Shown: positions 8,167 through 19,638, numbered from the stretch's first letter. The stretch: DNA of 64,000 nucleotides from Cupriavidus sp. WKF15 (GCF_029278605.1 NZ_CP119574.1:744001-808000), one strand, 5' to 3'. Numbers and translations: made by a program. The notes: generated by a model from the sequence alone, not told the origin.

Positions 8167-10835
8167 GGCGTGTCCTCCACGTCATCGCTGCGCGAGCCTT
8201 CTGCAGGCATCCGGTTCAGTACCCGCCGGGAGACATCATCCCCAATGCGCAAGCTGCGCAATAGCTCGAACACGTTCTCCCGGTGCGTGTAGTTTAGTAC
8301 GATTGGCAAGCTGGTCTTCTGCGAGTTCTGGCCTTTGATGGTGACCGCGGCATCCAGCCAGCCGTCCGGTTTCATATTCAGACGCGCCTCGAATTCGTCA
8401 ATCGCCAGATTGCTCAGGGCATCGAGCGCCAGTGCCACCGCGCGATTGGATTGGCCCATCGCGCTGACCCCGGCAGATGGCAAGACCTTGAGTAACAGGG
8501 GGCCCTCGTTGCTGACGCGACCCGACTGCAAGGCCAGGGAGTCCTTTGTCAGTTGTAGCGGCAGATTGCCGCCCACGCGGCCAGCGAGTTGAACGGTCGG
8601 GTTCGGATCGCTTTGCAGCGCGGCCACCTCTGCGAGGTTAATGCGGCTGATGGTCACGGCCTGAAACTGAGAGGACGGCCATTGCAAGGTGGCGGCGTGC
8701 ATATGGCCTCCTAGCACGTCGGCGGAAACATCGACGGCGTGCCAGGTGGTCAAGTCAGATTGGAACGTCATGCGGATATTGCGCACCAGGGTGCCCACAT
8801 CCAGTTCGGCGAGCATGATCGGGCCTATGCTTGTGAGCGTTACGCCATTTCTGTGCAGTTCAATATGCGCAGCCCCATTGCCACCCGTGGCCAGAATGCC
8901 TCCCCAGTCCAGCGCCAGCCCGGACACGAATATGTCGCCTTGCAGCCGCCAGTCATCCTGCCACTGCCAGTGGCCTTGGCCATGGAGCATGCCTTGCTTC
9001 AAAGTGAAGCCCAAGCTGCGGCTCATGGATGCAGACAGCGGTGTCCTGATCTCCATCATGCCCTTCGCTCCAGTGTTCCTTCCGCGGCCAGCCAGCTCTG
9101 CGGTCAGGGTCAGCTCGGATTGCCAGGCCGGCGCACGCAGCGTGGCCCTGCCTTGCTGCCCGGCGACGGCGATTTTCCCGGTGACGGCAGGCAGTACCCA
9201 GCGCGTCGCAACGACGCCCTCCGCCTTGACCTCCAGACTGCCGAATACGCCTTGGGGCCCGACGCGCAAAGGCGCTGTGGCGACCACGGCGATCGGCTTG
9301 ATCAATGTCGTTCCGACCAGCCCGTCGGCTATCGTTGCGCGACTGCCAGTGCCCAGGTACCACTGCCCATCCTTGCCAAACCAGGATGCGACGAACTTCA
9401 GGCCCCCGCCCCGTGCATAGAAGGGGAGCCGCGAGTCGCCTTCAACCGTACCTTCCCAGCGCCCTCGTGCAAGGCTGGCGCTGAGCGCCCCCGTGAAGGG
9501 GGCGTTGCCATAGTGGCCATTGAACTCCGCGCGCGCGGTCCAGCCCGGCGCCTGGAAGCCGGTCACCGGCACGCGCACTGCCAGCAACAAATCTGGTCCT
9601 CCGACCGTGAGGCTGGCTGGTTCCCCCGCCAGCCCGGAGGCTTCGATGCGGCCTTGCCAAGACCCGGTCAGGTCGTATCCGGCGGTTTTGCCTGCCAGGT
9701 CAACCCGTCCTTGCCAGTTCCACTTGGCTTGCTGCCAGGCCAACCGGCTGTCGACGGTTTTGACTTCCAGATCGCGATACTGAAGCTCGGCCGAGATTGC
9801 GCTTTCACCGGCCAACGCCAGCGGCAGTGTCAAAGGCCGAGGCCAGCGCAGCAGAAGCCCCTCGGGGAGTTGTATCGACGCCGGCAACAGTTCCAATTCT
9901 TGCCGATTCCAGCGAATAGGCACTCTGCCAGCTAGCGAGGGCCCGGCCAGCGTCAGCATGCCCTGGCCGCGTGCTACGCCGGTGCCCTCGGTATCCAGGG
10001 TCAGCACTATGGTGCCTTGCGGGCCTGCCGCTCGCAGGTTCAGGCGCAGGGACTCCACCCCCTCCAGATTGCCGCTGGCCCGTAGCACTTGCCGGGCTTC
10101 CAGGCTCCAGTCACCGCCGAGCGTCAACGGTGCCCCCAGTTCGGCATTCAATTGCCATTTTTTCGCGGCGAGGCTGGCCTCGAGCCTCATGTCGGACCGT
10201 TGAGACTGGCCGCGATAACCCAGCTGTTGCCCCTGTGCCTGCAAATCGCCGTCCAGTCGGCTGGCTTGCCACAACCCATGGCCCGTGAAGGTCAGCGCGC
10301 CCATGAGCCTGGGCGCGATGTCAGCCACCTGAATCTGGCCCTGCGCGCTCCAGCGCCCGGAAATGCGGTCATAAGCAGCGGTCGCATTGCTGTGCTGATA
10401 CTTTCCCCATACCTGCCAGCGCTGCTCGCGCTGGCGGACGGTGAGTGCTATCGGCGGCAAGCCGGGAATGGAAAGTGCATCGATGATGAGATCGAATGGC
10501 GGCGTCCATGGGGGAGGCCGTGTCTCGCCGCCAGCTTGGCAGTTGGCCAGGCTCACGCTGGCTACGGCGATCGTCACGGGCCGCCAGTCGGTGATCCGCA
10601 ATCGTTCGCCGCGGGCCTGCACGCAGCCGTTTTGTATCCTTTGCCAATGCGCCAGCTCCAGTCCGCTCTGCCAACCGAGCCCCTGGACACGTACACCGAG
10701 CGCAAATGCCGTGATCACCACCGCCAACAACATCCACACTGGCAGCAGCGCCAGGATGATCAACCAGACATCGTTGCGACGCAAGAATGCAAGCGTTGGA
10801 GAATATTGCCGGGAGAGGAGCATGTCGCAGCCCAT
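8163..10835 (-). CDS. ydbH: YdbH-type AsmA-like intermembrane phospholipid transport protein
   Basis: The 890-residue product has one N-terminal membrane helix (about 20-45: VWLIILALLPVWMLLAVVITAFAL) followed by a very long beta-rich region with no further membrane segments, as expected for the AsmA-like, bridge-forming YdbH. The C-terminus carries the family pattern around LPIVLNYTHRENVFELLRSLRIGDD. With YnbE and YdbL it should move phospholipids from inner to outer membrane. E. coli YdbH is of similar length. The start may be 10835 or an ATG at 10823; neither has a strong RBS. Identification rests on domain character plus the diagnostic ydbH-ynbE-ydbL order. Confidence 0.87.
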   Translation of the reverse strand: MGCDMLLSRQYSPTLAFLRRNDVWLIILALLPVWMLLAVVITAFALGVRVQGLGWQSGLELAHWQRIQNGCVQARGERLRITDWRPVTIAVASVSLANCQAGGETRPPPWTPPFDLIIDALSIPGLPPIALTVRQREQRWQVWGKYQHSNATAAYDRISGRWSAQGQIQVADIAPRLMGALTFTGHGLWQASRLDGDLQAQGQQLGYRGQSQRSDMRLEASLAAKKWQLNAELGAPLTLGGDWSLEARQVLRASGNLEGVESLRLNLRAAGPQGTIVLTLDTEGTGVARGQGMLTLAGPSLAGRVPIRWNRQELELLPASIQLPEGLLLRWPRPLTLPLALAGESAISAELQYRDLEVKTVDSRLAWQQAKWNWQGRVDLAGKTAGYDLTGSWQGRIEASGLAGEPASLTVGGPDLLLAVRVPVTGFQAPGWTARAEFNGHYGNAPFTGALSASLARGRWEGTVEGDSRLPFYARGGGLKFVASWFGKDGQWYLGTGSRATIADGLVGTTLIKPIAVVATAPLRVGPQGVFGSLEVKAEGVVATRWVLPAVTGKIAVAGQQGRATLRAPAWQSELTLTAELAGRGRNTGAKGMMEIRTPLSASMSRSLGFTLKQGMLHGQGHWQWQDDWRLQGDIFVSGLALDWGGILATGGNGAAHIELHRNGVTLTSIGPIMLAELDVGTLVRNIRMTFQSDLTTWHAVDVSADVLGGHMHAATLQWPSSQFQAVTISRINLAEVAALQSDPNPTVQLAGRVGGNLPLQLTKDSLALQSGRVSNEGPLLLKVLPSAGVSAMGQSNRAVALALDALSNLAIDEFEARLNMKPDGWLDAAVTIKGQNSQKTSLPIVLNYTHRENVFELLRSLRIGDDVSRRVLNRMPAEGSRSDDVEDTP

Positions 10836-10887
10836 CTACGTTATTGAGCGGACACTGTGATTCTTCCCTTGCCTTGGCAAACAGGTT

Positions 10888-12873
10888 CTATGTTCCCACG
10901 TCGCCAGGAAGTAGCTCAGGATCGACCGCATTCTCGGTTCTGATTGTGGCCAGACATGCGTCAACCATACTCCGAACCGAAGTGGCATAGTGATTGGCGC
11001 CAATTGCGCTCTGGAGCGTTTCGCTCCACTGATCGGTATCACCTCTTGGCCAGAGGCCGACGACGATCCACGCATCTGGGAAGCGCTGCTGCACGCGCCG
11101 GACAAGGTAGCGCAAGTGGGACGGGATGCCTTCAATGTTCAAATAAAAAATACACACAATCGTCGGCGCGGTGACCACCATACCTTGCATCCGGGCGCGC
11201 GAGGCAGCGTCATGAGGGACAACCCTGCAATCCAGATCGTGCTTGCCGAGGAGCTGGACGAGAATGCTCGACGCCAGTTCGTCAAGCGGGCCCCGTCCCG
11301 CGATGCAAAGGACGTGGCCGTCGGCGCTACGCGCGGGTTGCGTTGCGATACCCGGCAAGGGGGGGCAGGGACCTGGCTGGTGCGAATCCTGTTCAGTGAT
11401 GTACGGTGCCAACGTCGCCGCGTGGTCACCAGGCCCGCCTGGATTCGGTTCAATGTCGGCAATGCTCTCCAGACCTTCGACAAGATCGTTCAGCGTAGTT
11501 TCTATTCGCGCCAGTTGGGCGGCTGTTACCACGCCGCGCAACACGTCGCTGGCTGCAAGCTGCAATCCCTTGATGGCGACCTCATCGTAGTACGAGGAGA
11601 GGGATCGGTCGCGCAGCAGAACTTCGGCTTGCTCGAGTATCTCATCCGGATCGCCGGCCAGCGCTCGCTGGTAAAAGTTCTCAACTGGCGTGAGCGTCGG
11701 CTGGTCACCCAGCAGCACGTCGAGGATTTCGAGTCCGCCGACATGCCGGCCGAGGACTACCAGGCAGAGCGTCAGCGGGGTGGACAGGATAAGCCCGACC
11801 GGGCCCCATATCCAGCTCCAGAAGATCGCGACAACAACAACGGAAAACGGCGAAATGCCGGTGCTATGGCCATATAGCATCGGCTCGATGACTTGACCGG
11901 CCAGTAGTTCGACGATTACGAAAAGCGCCAGTGACCAGATCGCCATCGACCAATCAGGACTGACTGTTGCGGCGATGGCGGTAGCCAGAACCGCGACAAT
12001 CCAGATTCCCACATAGGGCAAAAGGCGCAACAGTGCGGCCAACATGCCCCACAGCACCGGACTTGGTATGCCAATCAGGAAGAGCCCGGTCCCGATAGCA
12101 ACGCCAACGCCAGCATTGACAGCGAATTGCGAAAGGAAGTACCGGCTGAGGCGCCGCGCAGCGTCATCCATCGCCGTGGTGGTCCGGTGCAAATCGCCCG
12201 ACCCGAACAGCCGGATAGCCCGATCCCTGAGGTCATCGCGCTGTAGCAAGATGAAGATGCTCACGATGAATACGATGAAGGCGGTCTCAAGCGGCTCGAC
12301 GACAGGGGAGAGCACTTGCCGTGCCAGATGAAAGGCGCTAGAAGCCGGCTCGATCGCCTCGACCGGACGCGCTGCGGGGCGCTGTGCCTGCGATGAGGCG
12401 GAGCGGGGCTCGCGAGCTACTTGTGGCAAATCAACGGTTACCTGCTGAAGCGCCCTGCCAGCGGTGCCGGCCATACTGCTGAGCTTTCCAATTGTCAGGC
12501 GATGCACGGTGTTGATTTTTTGTTCGATGGTGGCCTGATAGCGAGGCATGTCGACGGCGAGCGCCGTTATCTGGGCGACAATCACGCCGCCTAGCAAGAC
12601 CAACACCGAAACCGAAATTGTCACGGCGACCAGAACCGAGACGATCCGGCCGAGCTTGATACGACAAAGGAAGCTGACCAGTGGCGTTACCAGGACACTG
12701 AGGAAGACCGCGAGCGTGATGGGGATCAGAACGTCTCGCCCAAGATAGAGCCCGGCGACAACGGTCACACCGATGGCGAGCCTGATCAGGCCATGCAGGC
12801 TGGGGGACTCGGAAACCTTAAGATGCGCCACTTGCCTCGCGGGGCGCGGTTCAGCCGGTTCAGGCATGATCAC
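10888..12873 (-). CDS. AI-2E/PerM-family permease with C-terminal cytoplasmic domain
   Basis: Residues 20-390 form the AI-2E transporter (DUF20/PerM) domain: hydrophobic pairs near the N-terminus, a soluble insert, then the conserved segment FLIGIPSPVLWGMLAALLRLLPYVG and a following LL.LPYVG/GP.GL.LS.P pattern. The family includes TqsA and PerM and some sodium/proton antiporters; here the substrate is unknown. Residues from about 510 form an extra alpha/beta domain (VLCIAGRGPLDELASSILVQ, IVCIFYLNIEGI, WIVVGLWPRGD) resembling a cobalamin-binding-like Rossmann fold, giving 661 residues against about 350-400 for the family. The start may be the ATG at 12873 or at 12867. Confidence 0.85.
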   Translation of the reverse strand: MIMPEPAEPRPARQVAHLKVSESPSLHGLIRLAIGVTVVAGLYLGRDVLIPITLAVFLSVLVTPLVSFLCRIKLGRIVSVLVAVTISVSVLVLLGGVIVAQITALAVDMPRYQATIEQKINTVHRLTIGKLSSMAGTAGRALQQVTVDLPQVAREPRSASSQAQRPAARPVEAIEPASSAFHLARQVLSPVVEPLETAFIVFIVSIFILLQRDDLRDRAIRLFGSGDLHRTTTAMDDAARRLSRYFLSQFAVNAGVGVAIGTGLFLIGIPSPVLWGMLAALLRLLPYVGIWIVAVLATAIAATVSPDWSMAIWSLALFVIVELLAGQVIEPMLYGHSTGISPFSVVVVAIFWSWIWGPVGLILSTPLTLCLVVLGRHVGGLEILDVLLGDQPTLTPVENFYQRALAGDPDEILEQAEVLLRDRSLSSYYDEVAIKGLQLAASDVLRGVVTAAQLARIETTLNDLVEGLESIADIEPNPGGPGDHAATLAPYITEQDSHQPGPCPPLPGIATQPARSADGHVLCIAGRGPLDELASSILVQLLGKHDLDCRVVPHDAASRARMQGMVVTAPTIVCIFYLNIEGIPSHLRYLVRRVQQRFPDAWIVVGLWPRGDTDQWSETLQSAIGANHYATSVRSMVDACLATIRTENAVDPELLPGDVGT

Positions 12874-13049
12874 AGGCTCGCAGAAAATCTGCCACGCCGC
12901 ATGTCACCCTGCCCGCCTGCACGCGTCAGGATGATGCGTGCAGGCGACCAGGTCGGGAAGGGTCAGGGAGACGATGCGGCTGGCCTCCTGGCCCGGTGCG
13001 GGTGATAGTCCGCTGCGAAACTGTTCAGGATGCGCTGCGCATGCCGCGA

Positions 13050-13511
13050 TCAGAGATCCAGTTCCCGCTCGTGCCGGCCTGCCTTCCAGTACGGGGCGGC
13101 GCCATAGTACTCGTGGATACTGGTGGCCCATTGCTGATCCGCCATGCTCGGCCAATGATCGTGATCGAAGCCTGGTGCGGCTTCCAACTGCTCCCTGTCT
13201 ATGCCCAGCACAAAGCTCTTGCGTACGGTGTCGAGTGTCAGCGCCGACCAAGGCACGGCGAACAGTTTGGTTCCTACGCCCAGAAAGCCACCGAATGACA
13301 GCACCGCATAAGCGATTTGCCCGCGGGGAACATCCAGCATGATGTGATTGATCTTGCCGAGCTTGTCGCCGCTCGGACCAAGAACCACATTCCCGTCTAG
13401 CGTGTCGGCCGCCATGATGACTGGGCCGGGGCCGGAGTTGTCGGACATGTCGTTGCCGACGATGGTGGCACGGGGGCCGCTGCTTTGATGTTCCATTTCA
13501 TAAACGTTCAT
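13050..13511 (-). CDS. PRC-barrel domain protein
   Basis: The 153-residue protein has a PRC-barrel: ADTLDGNVVLGPSGDKLGKI, VPRGQIAYAVLSFGGFLGVG and KLFAVPWSALTLD. In stand-alone form these proteins are general-stress or envelope-associated proteins of unknown activity in Burkholderiales. The ATG at 13511 was chosen because CTGGAG lies 8 bases upstream. It is followed by a Trp/Tyr/His-rich tail. Confidence 0.88.
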   Translation of the reverse strand: MNVYEMEHQSSGPRATIVGNDMSDNSGPGPVIMAADTLDGNVVLGPSGDKLGKINHIMLDVPRGQIAYAVLSFGGFLGVGTKLFAVPWSALTLDTVRKSFVLGIDREQLEAAPGFDHDHWPSMADQQWATSIHEYYGAAPYWKAGRHERELDL

Positions 13512-13579
13512 GGTGTGACTCCAGGTATGGTGGGTAGTAGCCCATCGGACAGGCGTTGGGCGCCGGCCCGGGCAATCGG

Positions 13580-14334
<755 letters not shown>

Positions 14335-14919
14335 TTGAACTACCTCGATTGGGACGAAAATTAGTGATTGCAGGCGCGGAGTGTCCCCGGGGTATGCGAA
14401 CCGCCCTGAACAGGCAGTCGCGCGCCGTGGCATCACGAAGGAAGCATTCCTTCATCACGCAGCCCCGACAGACCAAGGCTGAGGCCAATCGATGCTGAAG
14501 TCGGTACGCTGGCGGACAGGCAGGCGCTTCAGAGGCGCATCAGGCCAACGGCACGGGCCACCGCATCCCGGTACGGCACCGTACCGACAGGCGACAGGCG
14601 CATGCCTATCGTCGCAGCATTGGCGCATCGCCATGCCGTGCCTGATGACGGCACGCCGACGATCCTACGGAATGTGGAACGGGTGGGGAAAGTGAAAGAA
14701 GCCAGTCAAGTGCAGTGCTGAGGATTTCGCCCCGGCCTGCATAGGCACACTGGACGACAAGCCTGGCATTCCCAGCCATCGGCCGTGTGGCCGAGGGCTG
14801 GGAGCCGCCCACGAGTCACCAACGAGCCGCTCAATGACTCCGGCGCGGATGGCTGCGGCCTTCGCGCCTCGATTCCGCTTCCGTCGCTTCACAGGGGTGC
14901 AGATTCCAGGAGATCCAGA
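14335..14919. other. Non-coding stretch between divergent genes
   Basis: The minus-strand BON gene and the plus-strand transketolase diverge across this interval. Frames in it are short and lack an RBS. It presumably holds both promoters. Confidence 0.4.
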
Positions 14920-14928
14920 TTGGACCCG

Positions 14929-17019
14929 ATGATTTCCCCCGGCCTTCCTGCTACCGGTCTGGATGAGCTTTGCATCAACACCCTGCGCTTCCTGTCGGTG
15001 GACACCGTGCAGAACGCCAACAGCGGCCACCCGGGCATGCCGCTGGGTGCGGCACCGATGGCCTACCTGCTCTGGACCCGCTTTCTCAGACATCATCCGG
15101 ACAACCCGCACTGGTTTGACCGCGACCGCTTCGTGCTGTCCGCGGGCCATGGCTCGGCCCTGCTGTACAGTCTGCTCCACCTCGCCGGATATGCACTGCC
15201 GCTCGAACAGTTGCGGCGCTTCCGGAAATGGGGAAGCGTCACGCCGGGTCACCCGGAGCGAGGCCTGACGCCAGGGGTAGAGGTCACGACCGGTCCGCTC
15301 GGGCAGGGCTTCGGCAACGGTGTGGGCATGGCCATCGCGGAGGCCAGCCTGGCGACGCGCTACAACCGCGACGGGTTCGACATCGTCAACCACTTCACCT
15401 ATGGCATCGTGAGCGATGGCGACCTGATGGAGGGCGTAGCCTCCGAAGCGGCTTCGCTGGCGGGGCATCTGCAACTGGGCAAGCTGATCTACCTGTATGA
15501 CGACAACGCCGTCACGCTCTCCGCCGGTACCGGCATGACCTTTACCGAAGATCGCGCGCAACGCTTCGCGGCCTATGGCTGGCACACCGAACGTGTGGAA
15601 GACGGCAATGACCTGGACGCGATCAGCCGGGCGCTGCATACCGCTCGCGCCGAGACGAGCCGGCCGTCACTGATTCTGGTGCGCACGCATCTTGGCTATG
15701 GGTCTCCCAACAAACAGGACAGTTTCGAGGCACATGGCTCGCCGCTTGGCGCGGAAGAAGTGCGGCTGACCAAGCTGAACCTTAACTGGCCGGAGGCACC
15801 TCCGTTCCATATCCCCGAGCCGGCGCGACTCCACTGGCGTGAAGCAGGGGCCCGAGGGAGACTTGCCGAAGCGGGATGGATCGAGAAATTCTCCGGCTAC
15901 GAGCAGGCCTTCCCAGCGCTGGCGCGTGAACTGAAGCAGCGCATGCCCGGCGCGGCGGCTGGCGAGCCGGCGGGCTGGGAGGCAGGTTGGGAAGCTACGG
16001 TCCCACACTTTGACGCGGACGATAGCGGCATGGCTACGCGGACAGCGTCGGGAAAGGTCATGAATGCCATCGCTGCGCATTACCCTGCGCTGATCGGCGG
16101 CTCGGCTGACCTGGACCCATCGACCTACACGGCATTGAAAGGAGCCGGCGACTTCGAGCCGACCAGTCTCTGCGCGCTTGATCGCCAGGGTTCCAGCGGC
16201 GGGGGCTGGAGCCGCGCCGGGCGCAACCTGCATTTCGGCGTGCGCGAGCATGCAATGGGCGCGATCATGAACGGTATCGCCGCGCACGGCGGCGCGGTTC
16301 CCTTCGGCGCAACCTTCCTGATCTTCTCCGACTACATGCGCCCGTCCATCCGTCTGGCCGCGCACATGGGCCTGCATGTCATCTACGTTTTCACGCATGA
16401 CAGCATCGCGCTGGGCGAGGACGGGCCTACGCACCAGCCGGTGGAGCAGCTTGCCAGCCTGCGCGCGATGCCTCGCCTGGTGGTGATCCGTCCCGCGGAC
16501 GCCAATGAAACCGCCGTTGCCTGGCGCGTTGCGCTGGAATCCACCGATCATCCGGTGGCGCTGGTGCTCACACGGCAGAGCGTTCCCACGCTCGACCGCG
16601 CACGCTTTGCCGACGCGGACGGCTTGCGCCGCGGCGCCTATGTCCTGTCAGATGCCCCGAACGGCAAGCCGGAACTGATTCTGATCGGCACCGGTTCGGA
16701 AGTTTCACTGGTCCTTGCCGCGCAGCAGGACCTGGCGCAGCGGGGCGTCCAGGCGCGCGTCGTCTCCATGCCGAGCTGGGAGCTCTTCGACGCCCAGCAA
16801 CGGTACTACCGCGAAGCGGTGCTGCCTCCCGCATTGCGCGCGAGGCTGGCGGTGGAGGCGGGCGTCTCGCAAGGCTGGGAGCGCTACGTTGGCGAGCACG
16901 GCGATGTAATCGCGGTGGACCGCTTTGGCGCTTCTGCGCCGGGCGCGGCGCTGATGAGCGAATACGGCTTCACGGTGGAGAACGTCTGCAGGCGCGCAAC
17001 GCTGTTGCTGGGTGTGTAG
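14929..17019 (+). CDS. tkt: Transketolase
   Basis: This thiamine-diphosphate enzyme moves two-carbon units between sugar phosphates in the pentose phosphate pathway. Visible motifs are [12 protein letters not shown] (about 32-43), the cofactor motif VSDGDLMEG (about 161) with YLYDDN after it, and the pyrimidine-domain motif [14 protein letters not shown] followed by [16 protein letters not shown]. The 696-residue length fits the family. AGGAG at 14909-14913 lies 6 bases before a TTG at 14920 and 15 before the ATG at 14929, so TTG is a serious alternative start. The gene runs convergent to pgm with only 10 bases between the stops. Confidence 0.95.
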   Translation: MISPGLPATGLDELCINTLRFLSVDTVQNANSGHPGMPLGAAPMAYLLWTRFLRHHPDNPHWFDRDRFVLSAGHGSALLYSLLHLAGYALPLEQLRRFRKWGSVTPGHPERGLTPGVEVTTGPLGQGFGNGVGMAIAEASLATRYNRDGFDIVNHFTYGIVSDGDLMEGVASEAASLAGHLQLGKLIYLYDDNAVTLSAGTGMTFTEDRAQRFAAYGWHTERVEDGNDLDAISRALHTARAETSRPSLILVRTHLGYGSPNKQDSFEAHGSPLGAEEVRLTKLNLNWPEAPPFHIPEPARLHWREAGARGRLAEAGWIEKFSGYEQAFPALARELKQRMPGAAAGEPAGWEAGWEATVPHFDADDSGMATRTASGKVMNAIAAHYPALIGGSADLDPSTYTALKGAGDFEPTSLCALDRQGSSGGGWSRAGRNLHFGVREHAMGAIMNGIAAHGGAVPFGATFLIFSDYMRPSIRLAAHMGLHVIYVFTHDSIALGEDGPTHQPVEQLASLRAMPRLVVIRPADANETAVAWRVALESTDHPVALVLTRQSVPTLDRARFADADGLRRGAYVLSDAPNGKPELILIGTGSEVSLVLAAQQDLAQRGVQARVVSMPSWELFDAQQRYYREAVLPPALRARLAVEAGVSQGWERYVGEHGDVIAVDRFGASAPGAALMSEYGFTVENVCRRATLLLGV

Positions 17020-17029
17020 CGGTCGGGCC

Positions 17030-18673
17030 TCAGCCCTTGAGTGCGGTATCGACGATGGCCTGGGCCGCTTCCACCACGCGGCGCAGATGTTCCTCGCCGC
17101 GAAAGCTCTCCGCATAGATCTTGTAGAGGTCCTCGGTGCCGGAAGGCCGCGCCGCGAACCAGCCGCTTTCGGCGATGACTTTCAGCCCGCCGATGGGCGC
17201 ATCATTTCCCGGCGCCCGTACCAGGATGCGCTCGATGCTTTCACCCGCCAGTTCCGTGCTTTTCACCTGTTCCGGCGAGAGTTCAGACAGAATCGTCCTT
17301 TGCGCCAGCGTGGCGGGCGCCTCGACGCGGGTGGAGAGCGGATCGCCCAACTCCTGCGTGAGCTTGCGATAGATCTCGCCCGGATCGAGGTCAAGGCGTG
17401 CCATCATCTCGGCCGCGAGCAGGCATGGCGCGAGGCCGTCCTTGTCCGTCGTCCACACGGTACCGCCCAGGCGCAGGAAGGAGGCGCCCGCGCTTTCTTC
17501 CCCGCAGAAAGCCAGGCTGGCGTTCCGCAGCCCCTCGCAGAACCATTTGAAGCCGACCGGTACCTCGTAGACCTTGCGGCCAAGCCTGTCACAGACGCGA
17601 TCGATCATCTGGCTGCTGACCACGGTCTTGCCCACGCCTGCGGCGTCGGGCCACATCGGCCGGTGCCGGAAGAGATAGTCGATGGACACCGCAAGATAGT
17701 GGTTCGACGCAAGCAGCCCCACGCTCTGCGTGACGATGCCATGCCGGTCGTGGTCGGTGTCGCAGGCGAAGGCGATGTCGAAGCGGCTCTTCAGTTCGAG
17801 GAGGCGCCGCATGGCATAGGGCGACGACGGATCCATGCGGATCTGGCCGTCCCGGTCGACTGACATGAAACGGAAGGTCGGGTCGACTTCGTCGTCAATC
17901 ACCGTCAGATCCAGGCCATAGCGCTCGCCAATAGCGCCCCAGTAGTGGACGCCAGCGCCACCGAGCGGATCCACGCCAAGGCGGATGTTGGCGGCGCGAA
18001 TGACCGCCATGTCGATGACCTTGCCGATTTCACTGACGTACGCATCGAGATAGTCGTACCGCCGCGTCGTGGGCAGGCGCATGGCGCGCTCGAAGGGCAT
18101 CCGCCTGACGCCCCGCAACTCCCGCCGCAGCAGCTCGTTGGCCCTGGCTTCGATCCAGCTGGTGGCGGCGGCATCGGCGGGGCCGCCGTTGGGCGGGTTG
18201 TATTTGAAACCACCGTTGTCGGGCGGGTTGTGTGACGGTGTGACGACAATGCCGTCGGCCAGGCGGGTGGTGCGGCCGCGGTTGTGCGTAAGGATGGCGA
18301 GCGAGACCGCCGGCGTGGGTGTGTACTCGTCATGTTCTGCGAACATCACGTCCACGCCATTGCCCGCCAAGACCTCGAGCGCGCTGGCGCTGGCCGATCT
18401 CGACAGCGCATGTGTGTCGATGCCAAGAAAGAGCGGGCCATCGTAGCCTTCCCCGGCGCGGAACTCGCAGATGGCCTGGGTGATGGCGAGCACATGCCAT
18501 TCGTTGAAGCTGCGCTCCAGTGACGAACCCCGGTGGCCCGAGGTGCCGAATGTCACGCGCTGCGTGGCGACGGACGGGTCTGGCACATCCGTGTAGTACG
18601 CAGTCATCAACTGGGGAATGTTTACCAGGACCGACGGCGGGGCCGGCTTTCCCGCAAGAGGGCTGATGTTCAC
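17030..18673 (-). CDS. pgm: Phosphoglucomutase (alpha-D-glucose-1-phosphate specific)
   Basis: This enzyme interconverts glucose-1-phosphate and glucose-6-phosphate. It has the N-terminal PLAGKPAPPSVLVNIP start of bacterial Pgm, FGTSGHRG, the active-site loop VTPSHNPPDNGGFKYNPPNGG (the serine is phosphorylated) and the metal loop CDTDHDRHG, with the sugar-binding GEESAGAS and phosphate-binding RPSGTE motifs near the end. The GTG at 18673 overlaps the upstream stop as GTGA, indicating coupled translation. Length is 547 residues. It links the GH94 product to glycolysis and the pentose pathway and ends the operon. Confidence 0.95.
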   Translation of the reverse strand: MNISPLAGKPAPPSVLVNIPQLMTAYYTDVPDPSVATQRVTFGTSGHRGSSLERSFNEWHVLAITQAICEFRAGEGYDGPLFLGIDTHALSRSASASALEVLAGNGVDVMFAEHDEYTPTPAVSLAILTHNRGRTTRLADGIVVTPSHNPPDNGGFKYNPPNGGPADAAATSWIEARANELLRRELRGVRRMPFERAMRLPTTRRYDYLDAYVSEIGKVIDMAVIRAANIRLGVDPLGGAGVHYWGAIGERYGLDLTVIDDEVDPTFRFMSVDRDGQIRMDPSSPYAMRRLLELKSRFDIAFACDTDHDRHGIVTQSVGLLASNHYLAVSIDYLFRHRPMWPDAAGVGKTVVSSQMIDRVCDRLGRKVYEVPVGFKWFCEGLRNASLAFCGEESAGASFLRLGGTVWTTDKDGLAPCLLAAEMMARLDLDPGEIYRKLTQELGDPLSTRVEAPATLAQRTILSELSPEQVKSTELAGESIERILVRAPGNDAPIGGLKVIAESGWFAARPSGTEDLYKIYAESFRGEEHLRRVVEAAQAIVDTALKG

Positions 18674-19638
18674 GATATGGCCCCTTGGGTGGCGCCGCCA
18701 GCATCGCACCGTATGGGGCCGGTGTCGTGCAGGCTGGCGCGTTCAAATATTCCCACCCACTCGACATACTGCCGCGCGATGCGTGAAATGGCCTGCTGGC
18801 GCGAGATCGTCTTCATGCCGAAGTCGGCAACGGCATCCAAGAAAGTGGTGCGTCCCACTGCAAAGCCGATGAGGCCCGGCACCGGCGCGGCGGCTTCGAG
18901 CCAGTTCATGACCTTGTGTTCGTCGGCGCCCCGTCCCAGCACGATGCACCCGACCTGGCCTCGGCCATCGCGCCGGACCAGGTCGACCAACTCCTCGTAG
19001 TGCTTGCGGCAATCGAGTCCCTCGATCTTCCAGACGTCGGGCTCGATGCCGGCATCCTGCAGGACACGGATCGCCCCGCGCATTAGTGCCGGCCTGAGTT
19101 GCAGGTCGTAGACTGTCTTGTCGGCCTGCACCTCGTCCATCTGCTGCGTAGTGGCCGGCACCAGCAACTCGAGCATGAAGCGCTGCGCGGACTTGCGGCA
19201 GTAGTCAGTCAGTTGCCTCAGACGCGCGGTCTGCCGCCTGTTGAGCGCAGCGTTGCCTTCGGGGTTGTAGCGCACCAGCACCTTCGCGAAGGTGGGTCGG
19301 AACGCCTCAATATGCCGGGGAAATTCGCTTCCGTACTCGAATTCAAACTCGTCCGAGTCGCTTTTCTCCACCGATACCGCAGTGATATAGCCATCCCTGA
19401 CCGCGTCGCGGAGGACCGCGGCGCCAAATTCTTCGTCGACGAGAATGCCAGCCCGGGATGCGGGCACACCGTTGTCGATCGCTTCCCCGAAGCCTTCGTA
19501 GATGAGCCGCTTGCTGTCGATGATGGTGTCGCGCTGCTCGGGTGTCAGCGGCGGCCGGAATCCGAACATGCCGCTCACATAAGACTGGCGATGGTCGAAA
19601 GGCAGCAGGTAGAGCGGTGTGTCATAGCCTAGTTTCAT
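18670..19638 (-). CDS. DUF2090 aldolase-like protein
   Basis: The 322-residue protein matches the DUF2090 family, which is the C-terminal half of some IolC proteins and resembles class I (TIM-barrel) aldolases: [12 protein letters not shown] at the start, [28 protein letters not shown] and [13 protein letters not shown]. The reaction is not proven; a 5-dehydro-2-deoxyphosphogluconate or related sugar-phosphate aldolase role is the usual guess. Its place between pgi and pgm, overlapping both by 4 bases, says it acts on a sugar phosphate. Confidence 0.75.
   Translation of the reverse strand: MKLGYDTPLYLLPFDHRQSYVSGMFGFRPPLTPEQRDTIIDSKRLIYEGFGEAIDNGVPASRAGILVDEEFGAAVLRDAVRDGYITAVSVEKSDSDEFEFEYGSEFPRHIEAFRPTFAKVLVRYNPEGNAALNRRQTARLRQLTDYCRKSAQRFMLELLVPATTQQMDEVQADKTVYDLQLRPALMRGAIRVLQDAGIEPDVWKIEGLDCRKHYEELVDLVRRDGRGQVGCIVLGRGADEHKVMNWLEAAAPVPGLIGFAVGRTTFLDAVADFGMKTISRQQAISRIARQYVEWVGIFERASLHDTGPIRCDAGGATQGAIS

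Noticed and set aside
8739..9935. Plus-strand frame of 398 codons
   Set aside because: It is the antisense shadow of the ydbH gene in GC-rich sequence; no RBS or domain.
10990..11877. Plus-strand frame of 295 codons
   Set aside because: Antisense to the AI-2E permease gene.
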